From positions 173,166-237,165 of the forward strand of contig JABLXG010000006.1 in assembly GCA_013178165.1 (NCBI GenBank): a stretch of DNA of 64,000 bases, given 5' to 3'. A model generated the notes under the pieces. The model was given only the letters and a program-made list of their open reading frames with translations, ran no database searches and was not told the origin of the DNA. This DNA comes from Anaerolineae bacterium (lineage in GTDB: Bacteria; Chloroflexota; Anaerolineae; Aggregatilineales; Ch27). The position numbers were made by a program, and so were the translations under genes. This document shows positions 17,192-26,848 of the stretch, one piece after another (position 1 is the stretch's first letter; every line of letters begins with the position of its first letter).

Positions 17192-17494
17192 TTAGCCGTG
17201 CACATGCTGCCCCGTGAAAGGCAGCAGCGCCAGGTGACGCGCCCGCTTTACCGCCTGGGCCAGGCTGCGCTGATGACGCGCGCAGACATTCGTCTGACGG
17301 CGTGGACGGATCTTACCTTCCTCGTTGACATAGCGACGCAACAGATCGGCGTCCTTGTAGTCAACCTCGCGGATCTTATCACCGCAGAACGGGCACACGC
17401 GACGCCGGCGTCCACCCCGCCGACCAGAACGGCGGTCTAATTGTTCCTCATCGCCGCCGATGTCATCTGTGTATTGAGTATCCAGATCGCTCAT
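17192..17494 (-). CDS. rpsR: 30S ribosomal protein S18
   Basis: Small-subunit protein that pairs with S6 on the platform. The 100-residue protein has the typical core [29 protein letters not shown] and CARHQR...[10 protein letters not shown]. The cysteines of CPFC and of CARH form the zinc-binding (C+) variant. The first 30 residues are an acidic then very basic extension longer than in E. coli. It is third in the order rpsF-ssb-rpsR. Confidence 0.97.
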   Translation of the reverse strand: MSDLDTQYTDDIGGDEEQLDRRSGRRGGRRRRVCPFCGDKIREVDYKDADLLRRYVNEEGKIRPRRQTNVCARHQRSLAQAVKRARHLALLPFTGQHVHG

Positions 17495-17613
17495 GGGTCT
17501 TCCCTATTCATTCACTGCTGAAAGCTGCTCTTCAGCCCGGAACCTATCCGCTATTGCCCGGACATTCAGACAGAGTGTCTTAGCCACCTGCCCTGCTGAG
17601 CTGCGGACAGAGT

Positions 17614-18021
17614 CTAGAATGCGTAGTCTTCCTCGTCGTCATCCGCCGATTCGAACGAATCATACTGGTTCAGTTCTCCAGGGGCGCGGCGGTCACCCAG
17701 CAGGATCATCTCGTTGGCCACCAGCTCGGTACGGTAATGTTTCTTGCCGTTTTCATCTTCCCAGCCGCGTGTTTGCAGCCGGCCCTCGATGTAGACCTGT
17801 TGGCCCTTGGTCAGGTGCGACTTGCAGATTTCCGCCAGGGCGCCCCAGGCCACGACATTGAACCACTCAACCTCTTCGCGGCGCTCTCCTTCAGCGGATG
17901 TCCACGTCCGGCTCGTTGCCACACTAAAGCTGGTCACCGGGCGACCGCTGGGCGTATACCGCATCTCCGGGTCACGTCCCAGGTGGCCGATGATCATGAC
18001 CTTATTCAGCCCCCGCCCCAT
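17614..18021 (-). CDS. ssb: Single-stranded DNA-binding protein
   Basis: Binds single-stranded DNA in replication, repair and recombination. The 135-residue protein has an OB fold of normal length (LNKVMIIGHLGRDPEMRYTPSG near the start, WFNVVAWG, KGQQVYIEGRLQTRGW). The C-terminal tail is acidic and ends EEDYAF. It retains the acid residues and terminal Phe that recruit partners, although the usual DDDIPF form is not strict. It lies between rpsF and rpsR, the common bacterial order. Confidence 0.97.
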   Translation of the reverse strand: MGRGLNKVMIIGHLGRDPEMRYTPSGRPVTSFSVATSRTWTSAEGERREEVEWFNVVAWGALAEICKSHLTKGQQVYIEGRLQTRGWEDENGKKHYRTELVANEMILLGDRRAPGELNQYDSFESADDDEEDYAF

Positions 18022-18099
18022 AACAACGACTCCTCTACCCAGTATGATCCACCTTCACCTGCCTTCAGGAGTGTCAGCGCAAAGCCGCCGCGCCACCAG

Positions 18100-18387
18100 T
18101 TACTCCTCAACACGCACCAGCAGGTGGCGCAGGATCACATCGCTCAGCTTGAGGTTACGTTCAACCTCGTCGATGGCCTGTGGCGCCAGCATCAGGTTGA
18201 ACAGCACGTAATGTCCTTCGCGTTGATCATTGATCGGGTACGCCAGACGGCGCCGCCCCCACTGTTCCACGCGCTGGACTTCGCCCGATTGCGCCGTAAC
18301 CCACTGCTTCACCTGCTCGATTGCAGCGGTAACAGCCTCTTCGGCGACATCCGGACGAATAATGAAAACCAGTTCGTATTTACGCAT
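18100..18387 (-). CDS. rpsF: 30S ribosomal protein S6
   Basis: Ribosomal platform protein that binds S18. The 95-residue protein shows the family pattern: RKYELVFIIRPD at the start, then QWGRRRLAYPINDQREGHYVLFNL and a C-terminal DVILRHLLVR. A GGAGG lies about 13 bases upstream. First gene of the rpsF-ssb-rpsR run; no rplI follows. Confidence 0.97.
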   Translation of the reverse strand: MRKYELVFIIRPDVAEEAVTAAIEQVKQWVTAQSGEVQRVEQWGRRRLAYPINDQREGHYVLFNLMLAPQAIDEVERNLKLSDVILRHLLVRVEE

Positions 18388-18458
18388 GAGGTGGCTTTCG
18401 CCTCCTTTCCTCGGGATTGCCCTCTCCCAGGCGGGGATGCCAGGTCAAGAGCGGAAAG

Positions 18459-18486
18459 CCGGTTTGTCGTGCGTCGCTCAAACCGG
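18459..18486 (-). other. Hairpin between the ligase gene and rpsF
   Basis: CCGGTTTG pairs with CAAACCGG over eight bases around a 12-nt loop. It is 22 bases past the stop of the O-antigen-ligase-like gene and about 70 bases before rpsF. It has no T-run on either side. It may mark the end of the glycan operon, or lie in the rpsF leader, where S6-S18 feedback elements are known in other bacteria. I cannot identify the consensus of such an element here. Confidence 0.35.
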
Positions 18487-18508
18487 GTCACGATTCGCGT
18501 CGGCCATA

Positions 18509-20023
18509 CTACCTTACATCAGAGACTTTGGCAAGGCTGATTTCGCTCGCCAGCGAGGGCTGCGCCTCGCCGGCGCCCTCCTTCTCGGTCAGCAGCCACA
18601 GACGTGATACCGCCGTAGCCAGACCCAGGACCAGCCAGAACAACGTCCCCGACGCCTGAAACTCCAGCTTAAAGAAGTAGTGGTCAAAGATTCCCGCTAC
18701 CAGCACTGCCACAATAGCTGCATAAGCCCCAAGCCAGAAGCCCTCCAAACGCAGCGTGCGTCCCGGGCGCGACCAGGCCCGCAGGCCATAGACCAGCAGG
18801 CCGCCGATCATCAGCAGATACGCCCCCAGGCCCGGCAGGCCCGTATTACCCGCCAGTGTCAGGTAGAGATTAGCTACCCCCAGGTACAGGTCGCGGGTCG
18901 GCGTCCCGGAGAACCCAACGCCGGTCAGCGGATAGCGCCCGATCAGTCGCAGGGCATCGTTGATCTCGCCGATCCGCATCTGCGATGCCTGATCGGCGAA
19001 TTGCAATCCTTCGATCAGGCGCGCCACATACCCCTGAGTCACCGGCAGCATCAGGATCACCGCCGCTGCCGCCAGCATGATCCAGAGCAGCCGCCGGTAG
19101 CGCATCACCGCCACAAAACCCAGCGCGGCGCCCAGGGCCAGCATCGACCCACGCGAATACGTCAGCAGCAGCGCCAGGCCTACCAGCCCCAGCGCCCCAC
19201 CCACTAACCAGCGCGGCCAGCCAAGCAAACGATTACTGAAAAGTTGCGGGGCGATCAACGCGCCCAGCACGGCCAGAACACCCCCATAAGAGTTTGGATC
19301 GATCCACACCCCAATCGCCCGTTCGGCCAGAGCCGGATTGTCTTCGACATAGCGCACCACCCCACCATTGGGATAACCAAACGGCGCCAGCCGCACCAGC
19401 AACGCTTCCGTCAGGCTGTCGGGCAGGATGTAGAGGATGATCCCAATCAGGGCAGTCGCCGCACCCAACGCCACAATCACCCGCATCAACCGCTGCAGGC
19501 TGCGCTCGTCACGCAGCACATCCGCCAGCACAAAAGCCATCGCCATCGCCATCAGCATTTCCGCGAACTGCTTGAGGATGTTGTTGGTCAGCGGCGCATG
19601 GCGCAATCCCATCAGAAAGCTAAACAACAGCACCAGGCCGAAGAGCAGGATCAAGCCATGCACCGGCGTCAGGCGGAACAGCCGCCGCCGCCCGGTCATC
19701 CACTGGAAGGCATAAACCATCAGGAAAGCGATCAGCGCAAAGTCCAGCAGCGAAGGGGTGATGATGATCTTGACTGGCAGCGTGCCATACGGGATGAGGG
19801 TGATCACTGCAACCACCGCATACAAGGCCGCGTTCAGGTCCGTCAGAATGTACAGCCCGCCCAATACACCCAGTACCATCGCTATGGCGTAGACCGGCCC
19901 CAGCGCCACAATCGCCAGCCCAACCAGGCCAGCCAGCAAACCCGCCGCCACCCCAACGATGACTGCAACTGTCGCTCCCTTCAGCCGCAGGATACGTTCC
20001 ATCATGTGGTCCAGTTCCGACAC
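18509..20023 (-). CDS. O-antigen ligase/polymerase-like membrane protein (Wzy/WaaL type)
   Basis: A polytopic inner-membrane protein, about 504 residues with some 12 membrane segments. It has the Wzy_C-type features of a long external loop (about residues 185-235, with PNGGVVRYVEDNPALAERAIG) and LLLTYSRGSMLALG. It would ligate or polymerise lipid-linked glycan. GGAGG at 20034-20030 sits best for the GTG at 20023; GTG 20029 (overlapping the upstream TGA) and ATG 20005 are alternatives. It is the last gene of the glycan operon and overlaps or abuts the YfhO gene. The function within the ligase/polymerase class is not certain. Confidence 0.78.
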   Translation of the reverse strand: MSELDHMMERILRLKGATVAVIVGVAAGLLAGLVGLAIVALGPVYAIAMVLGVLGGLYILTDLNAALYAVVAVITLIPYGTLPVKIIITPSLLDFALIAFLMVYAFQWMTGRRRLFRLTPVHGLILLFGLVLLFSFLMGLRHAPLTNNILKQFAEMLMAMAMAFVLADVLRDERSLQRLMRVIVALGAATALIGIILYILPDSLTEALLVRLAPFGYPNGGVVRYVEDNPALAERAIGVWIDPNSYGGVLAVLGALIAPQLFSNRLLGWPRWLVGGALGLVGLALLLTYSRGSMLALGAALGFVAVMRYRRLLWIMLAAAAVILMLPVTQGYVARLIEGLQFADQASQMRIGEINDALRLIGRYPLTGVGFSGTPTRDLYLGVANLYLTLAGNTGLPGLGAYLLMIGGLLVYGLRAWSRPGRTLRLEGFWLGAYAAIVAVLVAGIFDHYFFKLEFQASGTLFWLVLGLATAVSRLWLLTEKEGAGEAQPSLASEISLAKVSDVR

Positions 20024-20025
20024 AC

Positions 20026-22287
20026 TCACCTCCAGCCATCCTTGCGGCGCAACCGCATCCCGGCCAGCCACAACCCGCCCAGCACAAGCCCGCTCCAGGC
20101 GACAACACTGATCGCTGCGCCAATCTTGAACGTCCACGGATCATACACCAGCCGCACCTCGGTCGCGCCGCCCGGCAGGATAACGGCGCTCAGCGCCCCA
20201 TAAGCGCGGAGCAACGGCACAGACTGCCCGTCGACCAAAGCCTGCCAGCCGGGATAGTGCGGCAGCGCCAGGCTCAACACCGCTGGATCGGGATTATCCT
20301 TCACACCAATCGTGATCGCCTCCGGAGCAAAGTCCGTCACTGTCGCTGAGCCGGTTGCCCGCAATACCTCCGGTAGCGTCACACCTCCGCTGACATCAAG
20401 GACGATCGTGCGGCGCGGATTCAGACCTGGTTCGGCCAGCACCGCCCGTGCGTTGGCGTCGCCCTCCACGCGCCAGACATCATCCATGAGCAGGGCGAAG
20501 GGCCGCGGATCGATCAGACGATGCGCGTTGACCGGCCCGTAGGCATCCGTGCCGCTGGCAACAATCGTGCTCGGCACGGGCAACTCCTGCCAGTCGGTGA
20601 ACACATAGCGGACGGCGAACAATTCCCAGGCCAGCGAGTTGGGAAAATCCTGCCCGATCACGGCATACGGCCCGTCCAGCCACAGCGGGCTGATCCCGCG
20701 AATATCCGGGATCCGCCACAGCGTGCCGTAGTTGGCCAGCACACCGCGCTGTCCGTCGACACGCTGCGGCGGCACCGCCGGGTCATCCAGGGCAACAGCC
20801 AGCACTTCCGGCTGTTTTAGCCGTTCGCCCGGCGGGATTGGCTCCGCCAGCAGGTTGTCGCCCGCTACCGTGAACAGATCGAACACCAGCAGCGCCACCA
20901 CTGCGCCCTGGCGCAGCCGGTCGCCCGGCCCACGCAACAGCCAGAGCACCGTCGCTGCCGCCAACCAGGCAACCAGCGCGGAGAAGGCCAGCGCCTCCAG
21001 CTTCTCAGCGTCAAAGCCGGTTGCCTTCCCCAGTGACAGCACAAATGCCACGATCGTCACGAACCCGGTGAGCAGACCCAGCAGCAACAGGCCACGCCGG
21101 AGCGCCGCCCGGATCGCGCTGGCCCGCGCCAGGTCCAGGCTGAACAGGTAACACGCTCCCTGCCCGGCCAGTACGCTCAGCGCCAGCGCGATGACCATGG
21201 CTGCGCGTTCCTGCCCGCGGAAGAGGCTCAGACCCGGCCACAGGTTGACCAGCAGGCCGTACAAAGCGGCGTTCCCTCCGAAGCTAAGCAGCAGCGCCAG
21301 CAGGGCCGCCCCACCCCAGAAAACGCGATCGCGCGTTGCCTGCCACAGGCCAAGCGCAGCCAGGATTGCCCCGACAATCCCAACATACAGCGGCGACCAC
21401 ACGCTCAATACACGCGGGAAAACGACCTGGATCACATCCTGCACCGGAAAGCCATTGCGTTTGGCCTCAAAACCGTAGGTGATGCGGGTGGTATGTTGCA
21501 GATACTCCGCCGCCGGGAGGAGTTGCACCGCCGCCAGTGCCGCCGCCAGCGCCACGATCAGCGCCCCGCCGAACAGGAACACTGTCCAGCGCCAGCGGCG
21601 CTGAGCCACCCGCCAGGCCAGATAGGCAACAGCCAGCCAGCCCAGAAACCAGTTCGTCTGGGGATGCCCGGCTAAGACACTCAAACCCAGCGCCAGGCTG
21701 CTCAGGATCAGCCAGCCGGGGCGTGGTCGCTCCTGCGGCGTGGCTTCGTGCACGCCCAGCAGGATCAGCGGCCCCCAGCTCACCGCCTCCAGCAGGGCCA
21801 GTTGCAGCGGCGGATAACCAGTCATGAAACCGCCGTAGGCCCACACGATCGCCCCGGTTAGCGCGCCCGCCACGCTGCCCCTCGACTCCGCCGTCAGCCG
21901 CCGGATCAGCCCGTACATCAGCAGGCTGGTCAGCAACACATGGGCCATCATCTCCAGCTCCAGCGCCTGATACGTCCACCCCCCGCTGAGGCCGGTCAGG
22001 ACGATGGTCAGCAGGCGCGGCAAGTAGAAGACGGCTGCCTGGGTATCCGCCAGGAAGGGCAGGCCGCCGTTGTTGTAAGGGTTCCACAGTGGCACTTCCC
22101 CTGCCCACAGCCGGGCTGCCTGGTACGCGCCGAAAGCCACAAACTGGCCGGAAAAATCGCCTTCCGCCAGGGAAACCTGGTCAGCCGCTACTGGCGTCAG
22201 AAAGCGCCAGAAGAACCCGCCCCATAACGCCATCAGGATCAGGCAGGCCACGGCGTCCGCCCGCCATTTCACGCTCGCCAACCTCAT
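20026..22287 (-). CDS. YfhO-like multi-pass membrane protein, GT-C-type fold
   Basis: A 753-residue protein with about 12 membrane segments in its first 480 residues and a large external beta-rich domain (about 490-720) before a final membrane segment. This layout, together with the early segment DFSGQFVAFGAYQAARLWAG, fits the YfhO family of bacterial membrane proteins implicated in lipoteichoic-acid or polysaccharide glycosylation. The acidic early loop would bind a lipid-phosphate sugar. Its ATG overlaps the TGA of the preceding glycosyltransferase, and its own end overlaps the ligase gene start. Substrate unknown. Confidence 0.8.
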   Translation of the reverse strand: MRLASVKWRADAVACLILMALWGGFFWRFLTPVAADQVSLAEGDFSGQFVAFGAYQAARLWAGEVPLWNPYNNGGLPFLADTQAAVFYLPRLLTIVLTGLSGGWTYQALELEMMAHVLLTSLLMYGLIRRLTAESRGSVAGALTGAIVWAYGGFMTGYPPLQLALLEAVSWGPLILLGVHEATPQERPRPGWLILSSLALGLSVLAGHPQTNWFLGWLAVAYLAWRVAQRRWRWTVFLFGGALIVALAAALAAVQLLPAAEYLQHTTRITYGFEAKRNGFPVQDVIQVVFPRVLSVWSPLYVGIVGAILAALGLWQATRDRVFWGGAALLALLLSFGGNAALYGLLVNLWPGLSLFRGQERAAMVIALALSVLAGQGACYLFSLDLARASAIRAALRRGLLLLGLLTGFVTIVAFVLSLGKATGFDAEKLEALAFSALVAWLAAATVLWLLRGPGDRLRQGAVVALLVFDLFTVAGDNLLAEPIPPGERLKQPEVLAVALDDPAVPPQRVDGQRGVLANYGTLWRIPDIRGISPLWLDGPYAVIGQDFPNSLAWELFAVRYVFTDWQELPVPSTIVASGTDAYGPVNAHRLIDPRPFALLMDDVWRVEGDANARAVLAEPGLNPRRTIVLDVSGGVTLPEVLRATGSATVTDFAPEAITIGVKDNPDPAVLSLALPHYPGWQALVDGQSVPLLRAYGALSAVILPGGATEVRLVYDPWTFKIGAAISVVAWSGLVLGGLWLAGMRLRRKDGWR

Positions 22288-24572
22288 GGTGTGCCACCTT
22301 CCGCCGCGTCAACCGCCACCCGCGCCAGGTAGATCACGTCGCTTGCCTGTCCGCCCGGCGCCGCGACCACGTTCAACCGTTCGAACGTACCAGGCTGCGG
22401 CATCCGATACAGCCCGATCTCAACGGTGTACACGCCCGGCGGAGTCTCCGGATTCACAGTCAGCGTGTGAGCATCGATCACGATCTCGCCCGCTTCCCAC
22501 GAGGACGTCGGGCGGGTCCAGTTAGCCGGCGCAGCATCAGAGCTGCCGTAGATCGTCCATGTTGCCAGGTCAATCACATGGACGAAGACCGTGTAGTCCT
22601 CCGCCATGCGTGCCAGCGCCTGCCAGTAGAGCGTCACCGTCAGCGTTTCACCAGGGTGCAGACGCCGTCCGCTGAGATCGTATCCCCGTAGAGCGATCAG
22701 GTGGCCGAAGTTGTCGTAGCGCGGGTTGGGCAGACCGGTTTCATCCAAGCGTGGCTGCAAATGTACCGGAGGCGTGAGGAGCAACGCCGTCTCGCCGTCA
22801 TGCTCCGCAATCAGCATCCGCTCGCCACTGGCCAGATCGTAAAGTCCGATCAGCACTACCAGTGTATCCGGCGCATAGGCCGTGTCTGGAAGGACGATCG
22901 TCAGCGGCTCAACCCACTGCTGGCCAGGACGTAGCCAGTCCGTCGCCAAGGTTCCCCCACCGGGGTAGCGATCGCGCTGCCCGGCGATCAACCCGGCGCT
23001 ATCTACGGCGTGGGCAAACAGGCTCCAGCGGCGTGTTGGCGTCTGCAACACCTCCCAGTACAGCATCAGGCTGAGCGCCCCGCCCGGCTGTGCCGCTGTC
23101 GTTTCCAGCCTGTACCCGCGCAGGCGCAACGCTGGCGCTTCGTTCCCCGGCTCGTAAAAGTCCACCGCTTCGCCGGGCAGTTCCGCCGCCAGCGGGCGAT
23201 CCAGCGCCGGCAAAGCATAGGCCGGACGGACAATGAACCACAGGCCATACAGCGCCACGCCTGCCAGCAAGATCGCTGCGGCGCCCCACGCAAATGTCCG
23301 GGCGCGGCGCGGCAGCCACCAGCCCAACCCCGCTGCCAGCCACAGGCACAGCGGTCCGATAGCGATGAACAGCAGCCGCGCTTGCGACGCCGGTGTAATG
23401 CTCGTCCAGCGCAGCAACGCGCCGAACGCCAGCAGCGGCCAGATCACAGCCACCGTCATCGGCCAGCGCTCCGGGCGGCATTCCTGCTGCGCCAGCCCGG
23501 CCAGCCGGGCAAAGCCCAGGGCAGCAAAACCGATCACTCCCGCCGCTCCGAGCAGGTTCAGCAGGACATAGATCCCATCAGGAAGCAGCACATTCATCCA
23601 GCCGTACACGCCCCACCAGGAACGTAGCAGCGACTCACGCTCGCTCCACAGTTGCCACAGATCAGCCGGTACCGGGCGCTGGCCGATAAGTTGCAGGAAG
23701 ATTCTCAACCCGGTCGGGTCGCCGTAGAGTTGCAGGTTGCGTGCATACCACCAGCCGGCCAGCGCCAGCGCCACCGCGCCGCTGATCGCGCCACCCACGA
23801 CCAGCGGTCGCCAATCCCGGCGCAGCACGCTCAGCCGGAGCAGCGCCAGCGCCACCAGCGCCACCAGCAGCCCCAGACTGAGCTTGGCCAGTAGTGCCGC
23901 GCCGGCCAATACGCCCACACCCGCATACACCCGCCATGACGGTGCGGTGTCCCCCCGCCCTAGGCGGATGATCTGCCAGGTCAACAGCCCGGCCAGCATA
24001 TTGGCCAGATTGTCGTTATTGACCGACCCGCTGATAAAGGCGAACATCGGCAAGACGGCATTAAACGCCGCCGCCGCCAGCGCGACCTGTGGCCAACGAG
24101 GAAAGACCTCCCGCGCAATCAGGGCCGTCGTCAGGACAGTGACTGTACCCATCAGTACCGAGAGCAGCCGCGCCACATGAACCGCCAGCGCCGTCCCGCG
24201 CCAGGGGAAGGCTTCTAGCGCCGGGTCGTGGATCATCCGGTTAATGTTGCCATCAGCGGGCACAACGCCAATATCCGCATGAGGATTGAGCTGACTCTCT
24301 GGAGGCGTAGCCGCGTCGATCCGCAACGTGCCCAGCGCAGCCAGGAAGTAGTACAGCGGTGGCTGGTTACCCTCCTGCGCCCAGGGGCCGGGATCGATAA
24401 CCTGCTGGACCGGCAGGCGTAACCCATTCAGCGCCAGGTGACGAACCAGGGCATAGTGGGTCAGCTCATCCGGCGACTCAAAAAGCGGTACCAGCGCGCT
24501 GTAGCTTAGCGCCAGTACCAGGTACAGGGCCAGGATACCCGCCAGAATCAACCGAAACCGGGAGGAAGACAA
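22284..24572 (-). CDS. GT39/ArnT-like membrane glycosyltransferase with duplicated C-terminal domain
   Basis: Uses a polyprenyl-phosphate sugar to glycosylate an external acceptor. The 762 residues begin at TTG 24572, preceded by AGGAGG at good spacing. The first external loop has the Asp-Glu pair of protein-O-mannosyltransferase relatives (LFESPDELTHYALVRH) and the later GNQPPLYYFLAALG. About 11 membrane segments fill residues 8-455. The external C-terminus (about 480-755) is two similar beta-domains: LRGYRLETT...LMLYWEVL...FAHAVD, and LRGYDLSGR...TLYWQALA...FVHVID. It is translationally coupled to the YfhO gene. Confidence 0.82.
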   Translation of the reverse strand: MSSSRFRLILAGILALYLVLALSYSALVPLFESPDELTHYALVRHLALNGLRLPVQQVIDPGPWAQEGNQPPLYYFLAALGTLRIDAATPPESQLNPHADIGVVPADGNINRMIHDPALEAFPWRGTALAVHVARLLSVLMGTVTVLTTALIAREVFPRWPQVALAAAAFNAVLPMFAFISGSVNNDNLANMLAGLLTWQIIRLGRGDTAPSWRVYAGVGVLAGAALLAKLSLGLLVALVALALLRLSVLRRDWRPLVVGGAISGAVALALAGWWYARNLQLYGDPTGLRIFLQLIGQRPVPADLWQLWSERESLLRSWWGVYGWMNVLLPDGIYVLLNLLGAAGVIGFAALGFARLAGLAQQECRPERWPMTVAVIWPLLAFGALLRWTSITPASQARLLFIAIGPLCLWLAAGLGWWLPRRARTFAWGAAAILLAGVALYGLWFIVRPAYALPALDRPLAAELPGEAVDFYEPGNEAPALRLRGYRLETTAAQPGGALSLMLYWEVLQTPTRRWSLFAHAVDSAGLIAGQRDRYPGGGTLATDWLRPGQQWVEPLTIVLPDTAYAPDTLVVLIGLYDLASGERMLIAEHDGETALLLTPPVHLQPRLDETGLPNPRYDNFGHLIALRGYDLSGRRLHPGETLTVTLYWQALARMAEDYTVFVHVIDLATWTIYGSSDAAPANWTRPTSSWEAGEIVIDAHTLTVNPETPPGVYTVEIGLYRMPQPGTFERLNVVAAPGGQASDVIYLARVAVDAAEGGTP

Positions 24573-24659
24573 CCGCGCCTCCTGCGCATCAAGCCAGCCG
24601 GGAATCTCACGGTCGGCCAGTGTACCCGATCCGTCCGGCTCTGCCGAGTTTGCGCCGGT

Positions 24660-25817
24660 TCAGGCAGACGACCGGATCAGGTCAGCGTACAGGGCCGCTG
24701 TCTGCACCGCGATCCGATCCCAGGTGAACAGGCTATAGAGCGCCTGTGCGCCACTCATCAGCCGTTGACGCAGCGACTCATCGGCAGTGACGATCTGAAG
24801 CGCTGCAGCCAGCGCATCGGCGTCCCCCGGCGGCACGAGAAACAGATTCTCGGCGTGGCGTACCTCCGGTATGGGCACCGCCGGGGCTGTGGTGATGATC
24901 GCGCAGCCATGAGCCAGCGCTGCTATCAAACTCCCCCGCCGGAACGAGACGCCATCCAGGAACGGCAACGCGCAGCAGTCAGCCGCCAGCAGTGTCGCGC
25001 TGACTTCCGCCGGACTGAGGTAGCCCGTCCAGGTTACCCGCCCGGCCAACCCCAGCCGGTCTACCAGTGCCTCGATCTCCGCTGCGTAAGCCGCGTTAGT
25101 CGGATCGCTGCTGCCCGTCCGGTCGCCAACGATCGCCAGTCTGAATGGCGTTTCCGGTGTGTGGGCGGCAGCCAGCGCCCGCAGCAGGACATCCACCCCT
25201 TTGCTACGGTTGAGAAAACCGAAGTAGGCCACCAGCCTTTCCCCCGGCGCAGCGCCTAGCCGCACCCGCCAGGCCGCCCGGTCGAAGCCTTCCGGCGTCC
25301 CCGGCGCAATATTCGAGCCGATCGGGATGTGGACAAGTTGTCGCGCCCCGCCAGCCCGCCGCAACCGCTGTTCATCCTCAGGATTGGTGACAATTGCGGC
25401 ATCGGAATCGCGGACCAGGCGCAGCACCCACCATTCACGAAGCGGACCGGCTTTGGGAAACAGGTAAGGCACACGCAGATCATGAAAGGTCGTCACAAAA
25501 GGGACCGCACCCGTCAGGCGCGGCAGCCAGTGAATCAATGGCGCCATCTGATAGGCCGCTGTCTGATACTGCAGATTCACCACATCCAGCCGGTTGACGG
25601 CGATCCAGCGCTGTACAGCCCCCAGGCTGGCCCGATTCCAGCCGTGCACCGTTGCACTGACGCGCACACCGGGATCGCCGTTACCCGCGCCTCGTCGATC
25701 GGTCAGCACAAACACGGCATGATCCAGGTCAGCAAATGCCTGCGCGATCTCCCGCGTGAAGTCGGCCACGCCGCCCTGCATAGGCGGATATTCTCCGGTG
25801 ATCAACCCGATACGCAT
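24660..25817 (-). CDS. GT4-family glycosyltransferase (GT-B fold)
   Basis: A cytoplasmic sugar transferase acting on the growing lipid-linked glycan, about 385 residues from ATG 25817 (GTG 25826 overlapping the upstream stop is an alternative). The N-terminal Rossmann half starts MRIGLITGEYPPMQGGVADFT, the classical GT4 opening with a glycine-rich loop. The C-terminal half has GERLVAYFGFLNRSKGVDVLL and the nucleotide-sugar region GSLIAALAHGCAIITTAPA, where E is replaced by G in the E-x7-E type motif. Donor and acceptor unknown. Context suggests a rhamnose-containing polysaccharide. Confidence 0.9.
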   Translation of the reverse strand: MRIGLITGEYPPMQGGVADFTREIAQAFADLDHAVFVLTDRRGAGNGDPGVRVSATVHGWNRASLGAVQRWIAVNRLDVVNLQYQTAAYQMAPLIHWLPRLTGAVPFVTTFHDLRVPYLFPKAGPLREWWVLRLVRDSDAAIVTNPEDEQRLRRAGGARQLVHIPIGSNIAPGTPEGFDRAAWRVRLGAAPGERLVAYFGFLNRSKGVDVLLRALAAAHTPETPFRLAIVGDRTGSSDPTNAAYAAEIEALVDRLGLAGRVTWTGYLSPAEVSATLLAADCCALPFLDGVSFRRGSLIAALAHGCAIITTAPAVPIPEVRHAENLFLVPPGDADALAAALQIVTADESLRQRLMSGAQALYSLFTWDRIAVQTAALYADLIRSSA

Positions 25818-25822
25818 CGTCC

Positions 25823-26788
25823 TCACTCCGACCGCAACCCCGATCGCAGCACTTCACGGTACGCTGCCACGCGCTGCCGCCGCAACGCCGGTTTGTGTCC
25901 CAGTTGCCCTTTGAGCCATTCCAGCCCCAGCTGCCAGGCATACTGGGCCAGCAGGTAAAACCGCAGCACTTCCCCGGCCAGTCGCCCGTGAAACTTGCGG
26001 AAGTAACGCACCTTGCTCTGCTGAAAATAGATATGGCGGCGAGCCTCCACCTGATCACTGCTCTTGCCACCGTGATGGATGATCCGCGCCGATCCAACAT
26101 ACACCCGCCGCCAGCCTGCATCCCGCGCCCGGCGGCACCAATCCATTTCCTCGGAGTACATGATATACCCCTCATCCAGCCCGCCGATCTGCTCGTACAC
26201 TTCGCGGCGGGCCATCAGCGCAGACCCCTGCATCCAGCCGACGTCATACGTGCCATCGTCGGGTCGATCGCTCAGCGTGTAGCGGCGCAACACGCCGGGC
26301 GGCGCAAAGCGTTGCAGCCATGTGCTCTCAAACAGGGCCGTCACAAACGTAGGAAACTCACGCCGGGTAGACTGGATGGAGCTATCACTGTTGAGCGTAC
26401 GCGGTCCGACAATACCCACGTCAGGGTGTGCATCCAGGTACGCCGCCAGCGTCGGCAGCGCGTCATCAAGAACCTCTGTGTCCGGGTTGAGCAGCATCAG
26501 GTAACGGCCACGGGCTACCCGCAGGCCCAGGTTATTGCCCCGCGTGAAGCCGATATTCTCCGCCTGTGGCAGCGCCACCACCCAGGGATAGCGTTCCAGC
26601 ACCGCCAGCGAGTGATCGCTACTGCCCGACTCGACCACAATGACTTCGACTGCCAGCCGCCCGTCCGCCGGATCCGCCTCCCTGCCGGGGCCGACCAGTT
26701 GCACCGGCCCGGCAGCGATACTGCGCAGGCAGGCATCCAGCAGATCGGCCACATTCCAGCTGACGATCACGATCGAGACGTCCGGCAT
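25823..26788 (-). CDS. GT2-family glycosyltransferase (rhamnosyltransferase-like)
   Basis: A GT-A fold enzyme, 321 residues from ATG 26788 (ATG 26806 is also possible). The opening MPDVSIVIVSWN is typical. LNPDTEV carries the DxD-like metal site, GWMQGSALMARREVYEQIGGLDEGY is the acceptor/ED-loop region, and SEEMDWCRRARDAGW is the conserved EDxD-like segment. It closely follows the pattern of WbbL-type rhamnosyltransferases, and the gmd-rmd pair upstream would supply GDP-D-rhamnose, so a rhamnosyl donor is plausible (inference). Its stop overlaps the start region of the GT4 gene. Confidence 0.9.
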   Translation of the reverse strand: MPDVSIVIVSWNVADLLDACLRSIAAGPVQLVGPGREADPADGRLAVEVIVVESGSSDHSLAVLERYPWVVALPQAENIGFTRGNNLGLRVARGRYLMLLNPDTEVLDDALPTLAAYLDAHPDVGIVGPRTLNSDSSIQSTRREFPTFVTALFESTWLQRFAPPGVLRRYTLSDRPDDGTYDVGWMQGSALMARREVYEQIGGLDEGYIMYSEEMDWCRRARDAGWRRVYVGSARIIHHGGKSSDQVEARRHIYFQQSKVRYFRKFHGRLAGEVLRFYLLAQYAWQLGLEWLKGQLGHKPALRRQRVAAYREVLRSGLRSE

Positions 26789-26848
26789 CGGCCTGCCCTT
26801 CTCCATGAGCATACCCGCCCCGATCCCGATTCTACCGGGTATGACCGC

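Noticed and set aside
18388..18508. S6-S18 leader autoregulation element before rpsF
   Set aside because: A hairpin exists, but I cannot match the known motif, so I do not claim it.
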